Part shown: positions 32,203 to 39,371 of the stretch, piece by piece
Layout: the number at the start of each line of letters is the position of its first letter
Numbering within the stretch: position 1 is the first letter of the stretch
Assembly: GCA_002689655.1 (NCBI GenBank)
Contig: NZHC01000108.1
Coordinates: forward strand, 9,543 to 48,913
Source of the DNA: Rhodopirellula sp.
GTDB lineage: Bacteria > Planctomycetota > Planctomycetia > Pirellulales > Pirellulaceae
Direction: 5' to 3'
Length of the DNA stretch: 39,371 bases
Translations under genes and position numbers: made by a program
The notes under the pieces: model-generated
Databases searched by the model: none
Told to the model about the DNA's origin: nothing
What the model saw: only the letters and a program-made list of their open reading frames with translations

Positions 32203-34953
32203 CTAGGCGAGTCTGTGTAGTCGTCGAACGACCCATTCCATCGTCAGCATGGTGGCGATAAGCCACATCAGCACCACGTTGCGGCGTTCAGTGAAATCGC
32301 TGTTGGGCGTACCGGGCAGGATGGTGACTTGGGGCTGTGGTCGCACAGCAGCGATGAGTTGCGTTTGTATCTCTGTGTTCGGTGTGGTTGGATCCAACGG
32401 CAGGTAAACACCATTGGTGATGCTCGCATATTGTTCAAGCTCTTCGTCGTTGCGGCGAGGTCGTTCTAGCTCAATCGTTGGCAGGCGAACTTGTACCGAC
32501 TGGCGTAACACCTCCTCATCCAACGCGTCGCCGAGCGTAACTCGCAGTTCATAGCTGCCTGACTCTCTGACAATGAACCGCCCCCCATAGGTTCCGGCTC
32601 TTGGCTCACCTTTGAGTGGCTGCAGGATGAGGTCGTCAATGCGGCCACTGGGGGAGAGCAGCTTTGCGGGAACTTCAGGGACGTCCAGAGGTTCGTATTG
32701 TTCATTTGTTAGCACGGCGCGAACGACAATGGTGTCGCCGACCATCGCTTTCGTGTTGTCCACCAACAAAACGCCGCGGGTGCTGTCCCGCAGCAAGCGT
32801 CCTTCACTTACCCAGCGAACAAGTTTGGTGTAGTAGGTATCGAAATAGGCATCGCTTTCAGCACGTAGGCGCCACATCTCTCCGCTGCCCTGAAAATAAA
32901 CTTTCCCGGCGCCGTAGAAATGTGAAGCCAGGTAGATTGGCAATGAACCGCCAGTTTCGGTGGTAGGATCAGCGAACAGTGCGTAGACCTTCGCCGCAGC
33001 TTTTGCACTCTTTGAATCGACGTAGTCGTAGACGCCGGAAAAGTCGGCCCAGATTTGTTCGCTTTCCTCCGGTGTCTCCGCAACCCAGAGGAATTCCGCA
33101 CGCCGCGCTTCTGGCGTGAACTGGAGCGGCCAGGCCACACTTCCTCCCTGACGTCCTCCCTCAAACAGCATCGGACGGTTTGTGAAATTCAAGGGGTAAA
33201 GCCCGGCAATAGTTGCCATGCGGGGATCGGTTCGGCGACGCTTCCATTCGGGATGGTAAACGGGACCAGCCACAATGATCATGCCACCAGCTTGCTGGGA
33301 AACCCAGCGATCGACGAGTTCCAACTGCTCGGCGGAAAAATCCAGCCAGTTTGGATCAAATAACACAATCGCGTCGTATTCGAACAAGTCCTCGGCGGTT
33401 GTTGGAAAGTCAGTCAGAATGTTATCCGCATCTTGGCTGATGCCCGGTTGGCCTGTTTGCAACCAAGCATCCAGTTGGATTGAGTTGTCGCGGTACAGCA
33501 TATTCCGTACGAACCGGTATTCACGTGTAGGACCCCCTGCCACTGCCAGTACCTTTAGCTTTTCTCCTACCACTTCGTAACGAGCATCTCGAATGTCATC
33601 TTCTTCATTGTTGTCAGCTTCGGGAGCAACAATCCGAATGGCAAGTCTGCGTCGACCAACCGCCTCGGGTTCGAGTTCAAAACGAATTCCCGTGAGCGTC
33701 CCATCGTTCTTGACACTTGCTTTCTGAGAGTCGATCACCTCGCCTGGCGGTGCGATTTTTGGTGTGGGGTCGTTGGGTTTCGTGTTCGTCGAGCCGTTGT
33801 CCAATCCGTCAAGAAGCTGCACTTCCACTTCCAATGGTTTTTCCCCGCTTCCCTGCAGCACAGCAGTGACAGCGAATCTATCACCTGGGTAAACGCGACG
33901 TGGTGCGTCAATGTCGACAATTCGCACGTTCGTGGGAGCGGAGGCACTGCCCAGTCCAATTGGATAAATTGAGACCTGACTACGTCTGGCAGCCGCCATC
34001 GCAATGCTCCCATCGGTGCCACCGTTGCTTTGACCGTCAGAGATCAAAACGATTCCCGCTAGCGTCGCGGGATCATGGTCCGTCAGAATATTACGGACAG
34101 CATCTCCAATCCGACTCTGTGTGCCGGTAGCGGCGAGTTCATCTCCCCAGTCGACGACTCGCATCGGCTCGTTGGGGGTGTCCTGGTCTGACTTTTGCTC
34201 TGGGCCTGATTCGGAATCTGCCGACTCCAGACCCAGCAGTTCAGTAAGAGATTGTTCGGTACGCACACTGTAAACGCTCCCCAAGCAGACTGTCCCCACG
34301 ACGATCAAGACTGACGCGGGCAGGAGCCACCATCCAACGATAGCAGGACGTCCGAACGCGCCAGTCGCCAAGGAAATCAGACCCAGGATCATACCGACAA
34401 GTAGCAGGGCTGCGCCCACGATCGCGATTGTAGAGATTGCGGACTTAACACTTGGGGCTGCGGTGGATTCAGATTCTGGATCAAGTCCGCCCCGCGATTC
34501 GATCAACCGCGGTTCGGTTCCATCCCCAAAGGCATAAACGCTTACACGATGTTCAGTGGAAAGCTTTTCCAGCAGGCCGCTATCACCGACCAGCTTTTGC
34601 GCACGCTCGATACGCGATTGCGTGGCTGGTTCTGTTCCGGTAGGAAGCGACATGCTTTGGCTTGTATCTACCAAAATCGCGACCTCGCTGGGGCGGGTTA
34701 CCATCCGCTCGGTGCGTCGTTGTAGGTCGAAGAAGAAAAAGATCAAAGCAATGATCGTCATTAACCGCAGCCCAATCAGCAAGACCCGAATGGGCTTCGG
34801 CATCTCGTGCACGTCTCTGCGATAAAAACGCACGCACACGTACAGCAGAGCCGCTAGTGCTGCTGTGATTAATGCCCATGCCCACCAACCTTCCAACGCC
34901 GAAACGCGAGAAAACTCGTAAATGATTTGGCTGGTACCTTGCGGGTCATTCAT
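32203..34953 (-). CDS. Membrane VWA-domain protein with a helical hairpin inside the VWA domain
   Basis: A 916-residue protein; the ATG at 34953 overlaps the upstream stop by 4 bp. Two N-terminal membrane helices (24-44 and 57-76) lead into a von Willebrand A domain with the metal-site motif D96-T-S98-Q-S100. Two more hydrophobic helices (about 173-195 and 204-227) come before the second half of the VWA fold resumes with A-T-G-T-Q-S-R-I-G-D-A and V-L-I-S-D-G-Q-S-N-G-G (302-312). After this come Ig-like and glutamine-amidotransferase-like regions (V-L-A-V-A-G-G-P-T-R-E-Y near 490) and a last membrane helix at the C-terminus. It is the last gene of the MoxR operon and probably acts as an outer partner of that complex. 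The ligand is unknown. Confidence 0.85.
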   Translation of the reverse strand: MNDPQGTSQIIYEFSRVSALEGWWAWALITAALAALLYVCVRFYRRDVHEMPKPIRVLLIGLRLMTIIALIFFFFDLQRRTERMVTRPSEVAILVDTSQSMSLPTGTEPATQSRIERAQKLVGDSGLLEKLSTEHRVSVYAFGDGTEPRLIESRGGLDPESESTAAPSVKSAISTIAIVGAALLLVGMILGLISLATGAFGRPAIVGWWLLPASVLIVVGTVCLGSVYSVRTEQSLTELLGLESADSESGPEQKSDQDTPNEPMRVVDWGDELAATGTQSRIGDAVRNILTDHDPATLAGIVLISDGQSNGGTDGSIAMAAARRSQVSIYPIGLGSASAPTNVRIVDIDAPRRVYPGDRFAVTAVLQGSGEKPLEVEVQLLDGLDNGSTNTKPNDPTPKIAPPGEVIDSQKASVKNDGTLTGIRFELEPEAVGRRRLAIRIVAPEADNNEEDDIRDARYEVVGEKLKVLAVAGGPTREYRFVRNMLYRDNSIQLDAWLQTGQPGISQDADNILTDFPTTAEDLFEYDAIVLFDPNWLDFSAEQLELVDRWVSQQAGGMIIVAGPVYHPEWKRRRTDPRMATIAGLYPLNFTNRPMLFEGGRQGGSVAWPLQFTPEARRAEFLWVAETPEESEQIWADFSGVYDYVDSKSAKAAAKVYALFADPTTETGGSLPIYLASHFYGAGKVYFQGSGEMWRLRAESDAYFDTYYTKLVRWVSEGRLLRDSTRGVLLVDNTKAMVGDTIVVRAVLTNEQYEPLDVPEVPAKLLSPSGRIDDLILQPLKGEPRAGTYGGRFIVRESGSYELRVTLGDALDEEVLRQSVQVRLPTIELERPRRNDEELEQYASITNGVYLPLDPTTPNTEIQTQLIAAVRPQPQVTILPGTPNSDFTERRNVVLMWLIATMLTMEWVVRRLHRLA

Positions 34954-37406
34954 CGGCTCGCTCCCAACGTTGCTCTGACCCGTGGCTCGCTGGTACCTGA
35001 CGATGCATGATAGCTCGCCCAATAAGCAAGTAGCTGCTCTGCAGCAAGAATCAAACCAAGGAGTGCCAGCATCAGCAGGGTGAGGGTCGAGCTTCCCGTT
35101 GCCTGGTTTTCATCGCTCCACACCGAACTTTTCATGAACGTAATCTGCAAGGGGAGTAGTTGTTGTTGAATCGCGGCGGCGTCCGCACGTTCTAATTCGC
35201 CTTCTCCGATGCGGATTACCGACGCGACGGGCAGAAGTTGCCCACTGCCGTCTGTTCGTGTGAGCGCCCATTCTGAGATGCCTGGGTGCAGCATTTCGGT
35301 AACGCTTGGATCGCCGTCGATTACCATTTCGTCTGGTGAGATATTCACCAGATAAACAGGTTCGTCAGCAGCTGATTCCGGTTCCACCAGCCTGGTTGCC
35401 AGTTCGATCGGAATTCTTGGGGGCTCATTGTTGGCTGGCAGGTAGGTGACTTGATCGGTGTATTGCTCGACGGGCAGACGCTTGACCAAACTTGAGTCGA
35501 TGAATCGCTGGGTGTCAGGCGCAGCGCCGCTCCACAACAGCGCGTTGGTTTGTAGCATGAAAACCACAAAGGTGGGATCGCCGGGCCAGTTGGTCCATCG
35601 CCCATCAAGCCCGGACAAAACCGTCACAACTGAACCCTCGCCCACATTATGCTTCGTGACAAACGGCTCTCCATCACGCCTCAGCAACACGTTCCGAATA
35701 CGCGGTCGATCCGCCGTTCCTTCAACCTCGGTTTCCCCACCGTCGGTGGGGCTCTGTTCCTCCAATGTCCACGAGCGGGCGACGTTGACCAACGCGAATG
35801 CTGCCTCACCAGCGACAGTCAGCGGGGCAACCAGCGGGGAAGGGTCTCCAAACAGCAGGTCAGCTGTGTTGTTATCGGGGCTGAGTTCAAGCGGTTTTGC
35901 ACGCCCTAAAACTCCGGGCAACAGATTCCGTTCGAGGCTGTAAAGGGTTTGGTTGTAGTTTTCAACGTTTGTTTCGGCTCCAATGAATAACCCCAGTCCT
36001 CCACCACGTTTGACATACTCACTTAGTGCATCAGCAGCGTTCTCGCCTATCTCAGGGACATCAACGAGATAGACAGCCCGGTACGGGGAGAATGTTTCCA
36101 GTGTCGCCGAACGCAGAAAAGAGGTCGGTTGCCTATCCGGGATCGCACCGGTCTCCACTTGGCTGCCGGGATTCAAAACCGACGCAACGTGATAACCACC
36201 TCGGTCGTCTGCTGATCCATCAATGACCAGTACTTTCTCAGAATTGCTCAGCGGTAGCGTGCAAGTGCGTGAGTTATCAATCGGCAGAGCATCCTCCGGT
36301 AGGGTGACTTCGATTGCGTGGGTTCCTTCCTGAGGAATGAACACTTGGAAAGACTGCGTTATCTCACCGCCTGCCGGAATCGAATCCACGACTTGCGTGG
36401 GTTGTGTCTCGATCTCGCCGCTCAATGCCAGGGTCGGATCTGGGGTCTGCCGGTCAGTGGCGTAGCGGATCACACGGGTGGTCAATGGCACATCTTTGGC
36501 GTCGGTCTTCCCGTAGTTACGGATGGTTGCGGTGACCACGACTGGCACGCCTGCAACCCACACGTCTTGTGTGGGCGAAAGATCGGTGATAGCAAGATTG
36601 TCAGCGGGTGGGGCTGCGCAATCAATCATGCGAATGGTCACATCACCGGAAAGCTTCCGCAACGATTCTGCGAGACGCTCGGGACTGCCCCAGTCCCGTT
36701 CGCGGAAATCGCTGGCGATATAAAGATATCTGGCATCCGCAGGCGTTGCGTTGACTAGCTCGGTAGCGAGATCCAAGGCAGGCACCAAATCAGTCCGGAT
36801 GGGCGACGCGGTTGTTGCCATCACACGATTGACCAAGCTTGCGTCTGACATAATGGTTTGTGATGCAAGATCCGCCGCAGCATCGCCCGACTCGCTGCCC
36901 CCGCGTGTTGCCATGGCGGCCCGACTTGCACGCATGACGGTCAACTGATGATTCCCATCGCTGGCAGCCAACCGACGGGTGAGGTCTTGCAACGCTTGCA
37001 GTGATCTGCCGTATGCTGTGTTCGCGTCGACTGCGACCTCTGTGTTAGCGGGGTTCGAACTAATGGTTCGGCGACTGTTGGGTCCGATACTTTTGTCACC
37101 CATGGAGTAGCTATCATCGAGTACTACTACATGATGTGTGGTTATTCCACCGAGGGAACCAAGGATTTGTCCGCCACCAGTCCATCCGCAAAGCAACGCG
37201 ATCAGGACGGCTGCGACGGCCAACCGCGATAGCAGAAGCAATAATTGCCGCAGCCGAATCCACTTTTTCTGCTTCCTGTAACTTGCCAGCAGAAAGTCCA
37301 TTGCGGCCCAACGCTGTCGACGATGACGCAGCATGTTGATCAGATGGACCAACAGAGGTATCGCGACGAACAGGAAGCCGAGCGTGAGGGCGGGATACAG
37401 AAACAA
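34950..37406 (-). CDS. BatA-like VWA membrane protein
   Basis: An 818-residue protein. The first 75 residues are the aerotolerance-regulator (BatA) N-terminal domain: F-L-Y-P-A-L-T-L-G-F-L-F, L-L-V-H-L-I-N, R-W-A-A-M-D-F-L-L and a second helix. A VWA domain follows with D97-D-S99-Y-S101 at its metal site. The remainder is large and mostly beta-type (repeated Ig-like and amidotransferase-like parts) with a membrane helix at about 773-800. The start is a TTG at 37406: no ATG or GTG exists between it and the upstream TAA in frame, and the BatA domain begins right there. It is 36 bases from the DUF58 gene and overlaps the next gene by 4 bp. It is expected to bind the MoxR/DUF58 pair in the membrane. 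Confidence 0.87.
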   Translation of the reverse strand: MFLYPALTLGFLFVAIPLLVHLINMLRHRRQRWAAMDFLLASYRKQKKWIRLRQLLLLLSRLAVAAVLIALLCGWTGGGQILGSLGGITTHHVVVLDDSYSMGDKSIGPNSRRTISSNPANTEVAVDANTAYGRSLQALQDLTRRLAASDGNHQLTVMRASRAAMATRGGSESGDAAADLASQTIMSDASLVNRVMATTASPIRTDLVPALDLATELVNATPADARYLYIASDFRERDWGSPERLAESLRKLSGDVTIRMIDCAAPPADNLAITDLSPTQDVWVAGVPVVVTATIRNYGKTDAKDVPLTTRVIRYATDRQTPDPTLALSGEIETQPTQVVDSIPAGGEITQSFQVFIPQEGTHAIEVTLPEDALPIDNSRTCTLPLSNSEKVLVIDGSADDRGGYHVASVLNPGSQVETGAIPDRQPTSFLRSATLETFSPYRAVYLVDVPEIGENAADALSEYVKRGGGLGLFIGAETNVENYNQTLYSLERNLLPGVLGRAKPLELSPDNNTADLLFGDPSPLVAPLTVAGEAAFALVNVARSWTLEEQSPTDGGETEVEGTADRPRIRNVLLRRDGEPFVTKHNVGEGSVVTVLSGLDGRWTNWPGDPTFVVFMLQTNALLWSGAAPDTQRFIDSSLVKRLPVEQYTDQVTYLPANNEPPRIPIELATRLVEPESAADEPVYLVNISPDEMVIDGDPSVTEMLHPGISEWALTRTDGSGQLLPVASVIRIGEGELERADAAAIQQQLLPLQITFMKSSVWSDENQATGSSTLTLLMLALLGLILAAEQLLAYWASYHASSGTSEPRVRATLGASR

Positions 37407-37442
37407 AGTTTGGGTCGTTTTACAAGTCGGGAGCGGGTGTGG

Positions 37443-38345
37443 TTAACGTTTCAGCTTGGGCAACAATTGTCGCGTGGCCAAAAATTTCGCAAGGACGGCA
37501 TCCAGTGGTTCGCTGGTCCGCACTTGCATGTATTCGATCGATAATCGACCGCATGCGCGACGCGTGCTGTTCAGGAATTCGTCGAGTGCTTCCAAATATC
37601 CGTCGCGGAGCGCGCGGGGATTGCAATTCAGGAATTCTTCAGTCTCCAGACCCTCAAAACGGGTCGCACCGTTGAACTGGAAGTCCAGTTCATCGTCATG
37701 AAGCACGTGAAATAATGCCACGTCGTGTCCGCGTTGTCGCAGCACACGAAGTCCATCCATCAGGTTGTCGACGCCAAGCAAGTCAGAAATGATGATCACC
37801 AGGCCGCGGCGGGGGATTCCCTGTGCAACCTGTTTTGCAACCCGCGTCAGATCGGTCCGGCCGTCAGCACCGACGGAATCCAACATCGAGAGGATCCTTG
37901 GAAGTTGTTGCTGATTGCTTTTTGCTGGAACCGTCCCGCGGATATCCGTGTCGAACGTGTACAGACCCGTCGCATCCTTTTGACGGAGTGCGAGGTAACC
38001 GAGGCAAGCGGCAATGGATGCCGAATAGTCGAATTTATTCAGCTCGCCCTCGCCATAGGCCATGCTCGCTGAGCGATCGACCAGTAAGGTCAGACGAAGA
38101 TTGGTTTCTTCCTCGTACTGCTTGATATGCAGGCGGTCCTGACGCGCATACACCTTCCAGTCGATGTGCCGAATCTCATCACCGCGTGTGTACTGGCGGT
38201 GCTGGAGAAACTCGATCGACTGTCCAAAGTAGGGGCTTCGATGCATCCCCGAAAGGAATCCTTCAACGACACGTCGTGCCTTGAGTTCCAATCGTCGGAT
38301 GCGAGTCGTTACCTCAGGACGCAAATATCTTTTGGAATCGGGCAT
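37443..38345 (-). CDS. DUF58 domain protein
   Basis: A 300-residue soluble DUF58 protein. The signature Y52[10 protein letters not shown]62-W is clear, as are a VWA-like metal site D90-R-S92-A-S94 and the late L-V-I-I-I-S-D-L stretch. DUF58 proteins are standard partners of MoxR ATPases in operons. They are thought to pass MoxR action on to VWA proteins. The start at 38345 lies within the end of the MoxR gene (32-base overlap), which implies coupled translation. A start at 38384 is also in frame but gives a poor arginine-rich N-terminus. Confidence 0.9.
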   Translation of the reverse strand: MPDSKRYLRPEVTTRIRRLELKARRVVEGFLSGMHRSPYFGQSIEFLQHRQYTRGDEIRHIDWKVYARQDRLHIKQYEEETNLRLTLLVDRSASMAYGEGELNKFDYSASIAACLGYLALRQKDATGLYTFDTDIRGTVPAKSNQQQLPRILSMLDSVGADGRTDLTRVAKQVAQGIPRRGLVIIISDLLGVDNLMDGLRVLRQRGHDVALFHVLHDDELDFQFNGATRFEGLETEEFLNCNPRALRDGYLEALDEFLNSTRRACGRLSIEYMQVRTSEPLDAVLAKFLATRQLLPKLKR

Positions 38346-39371
38346 CGCGTGAAAGTTCGTCCTCGGTCGTCGGCGTCGCCGCAATGATTCGTTCTACTAC
38401 TTCGTCACTAGTGATTCCGTCGCTCTCGGCGGCGAAATTCACTACCATTCGGTGGCGGAGCACAGGCTTGGCCAGTGCTTGGATGTCTTCGACCTGCACG
38501 TGAAAGCGACCCTGTAGCAGGGCTCGAGCTTTTCCGCCCAAGATTAAGAACTGCACGGCCCGCGGTCCAGCGCCCCATCCAACAAGGTCATCAACGAAGT
38601 CGGGAACACCGTCGCTGCCGACACGAGTCTGCCGGACCAAAGAAAGAGCGTATCGGACAACATGGTCGCTGGCAGGCACCTGACGTACGAGACGTTGCAA
38701 CCGCAGAATCTCCTCGGCGCCAAGCACAGGACTGACTTTACCGCTTGCGGTGCCGGTCGTGCGTCGAGCAACTTCGAACTCTTCGTCGAAACTTGGGTAC
38801 TCGACATACACTTTGAACATGAACCTGTCTTGCTGAGCTTCAGGCAAAGGATAGGTACCTTCCTGCTCGATTGGGTTCTGTGTCGCAAGCACGAAAAATG
38901 GATCAGCCAGCTCGTGCCGGTTGCGACCTACCGTGACTTGTCGTTCTTGCATCGCCTCTAGTAGAGCGGCTTGAGTCTTGGGTGGTGTTCGGTTGATCTC
39001 GTCGGCCAGCACCACATTGGCAAACAGTGGACCTTCCATGAAGCGGAAGTCCCGGTGCCCCGTTGATCGATCCTCTTCGATGATCTCGGTTCCCGTCACG
39101 TCGGCGGGCATCAGGTCAGGCGTGAACTGGATTCGGCTGAAGGAAAGATCCAGCGTCTGAGCCAACGTGCTAATCATCAATGTTTTCGCCAGCCCCGGGA
39201 CACCCTCGAGCATCACATGGCCGCGACTGAACAAGCAGATCATGATTTCGTCGATGACTGCTTCCTGCCCAACGATGATCTTTCCAAGTTCGTCGAGGAT
39301 TTTCTGACGAGCTTCGTGGAGCCGACTCGCATCGGCTTCGCTCAACGCGTCTTCACCGGCCGGTGCTCCGC
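38314..39371 (-). CDS. moxR: MoxR family AAA+ ATPase (5' end outside window)
   Basis: At least 352 residues remain. The frame is open to the window edge, so the start is probably beyond it; a TTG at 39345 is in frame and is used for numbering. The Walker A is G48-V-P-G51-L-A-K54-T55 in the MoxR form G-x-P-G-x-A-K-T. Walker B is V-L-A-D115-E116, with a Q-N157-P sensor and D-R-F. It is the first gene seen of a four-gene operon (MoxR, DUF58, BatA-like, VWA). By analogy with known MoxR systems it should use ATP to remodel or insert metal into VWA-containing client proteins. Its stop overlaps the next start. Confidence 0.93.
   Translation of the reverse strand, partial: GAPAGEDALSEADASRLHEARQKILDELGKIIVGQEAVIDEIMICLFSRGHVMLEGVPGLAKTLMISTLAQTLDLSFSRIQFTPDLMPADVTGTEIIEEDRSTGHRDFRFMEGPLFANVVLADEINRTPPKTQAALLEAMQERQVTVGRNRHELADPFFVLATQNPIEQEGTYPLPEAQQDRFMFKVYVEYPSFDEEFEVARRTTGTASGKVSPVLGAEEILRLQRLVRQVPASDHVVRYALSLVRQTRVGSDGVPDFVDDLVGWGAGPRAVQFLILGGKARALLQGRFHVQVEDIQALAKPVLRHRMVVNFAAESDGITSDEVVERIIAATPTTEDELSRDARFQKIFAS

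Noticed and set aside
1-39371. Search for CRISPR arrays, insertion sequences, integrases, tRNA and rRNA genes
   Set aside because: No regularly spaced repeats, transposase or recombinase motifs, or recognisable structural RNA genes were seen by eye.

Overview
The window looks like a chromosomal segment of a planctomycete, most likely from the Pirellulales/Rhodopirellula neighbourhood. This is an inference from gene content and not from a marker gene. The pointers are a dockerin-type repeat protein of the planctomycete kind (D-x-N-x-D-x-x-x-S-x-x-D-A-L-x-V-I-N), a PEP-CTERM protein ending in V-P-E-P plus a hydrophobic helix and an arginine run, a TPR-containing AlkP-superfamily protein, a Tat-exported PhoD-like enzyme, the MoxR-DUF58-BatA-VWA cluster, mostly weak Shine-Dalgarno sites, and long gene-free gaps. 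No rRNA, tRNA, CRISPR array, transposase or integrase was recognised.

Layout. At 1-1257 is the 3' part of a secreted metalloprotease/dockerin protein. At 1518-4379 (-) is an M16 two-domain zinc peptidase, divergent from a small Rieske ferredoxin (4476-4820). At 5382-8297 is a three-part protein (AlkP-type phosphodiesterase, TPRs, sulfotransferase-like domain). At 8906-9595 is a PEP-CTERM protein. About 1 kb without a convincing gene follows, then a 66-residue zinc-ribbon protein (10671-10871, -) downstream of an M3 peptidyl-dipeptidase (11118-13280, -). At 13596-14537 (-) is a tandem-GNAT-like protein with a striking repeat upstream. The stretch 14604-15869 has no confident gene but holds a strong orphan terminator, foldable sequence and several short tandem repeats. 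At 15870-17432 is an alpha/beta hydrolase with membrane helices, at 17829-20672 a PhoD-like phosphatase, and at 21045-24815 a PutA-type bifunctional proline-catabolic enzyme, convergent with an SDR oxidoreductase (24908-25681, -).

The right third is dominated by two minus-strand operons. The first (30778 down to 25969) encodes two different large P-loop GTPase-like proteins, each with C-terminal membrane helices, followed by a MotA/TolQ/ExbB-type channel subunit whose start overlaps the preceding stop by 4 bp. No ExbD partner is present. This cassette is the best candidate for an under-described system, perhaps GTP-driven membrane remodelling or a channel coupled to GTPases. The second (39371 down to 32203) is the MoxR AAA+ ATPase, DUF58, BatA-like and VWA proteins. 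It is tightly packed with two overlaps and is expected to act as a chaperone-like or metal-insertion complex at the membrane. Its last gene has a transmembrane hairpin inserted inside the VWA domain. A small coiled-coil lipoprotein gene (31464-32042, +) lies between the two operons.

All calls come from reading motifs by eye. No database search was run, so family names are more secure than functions.
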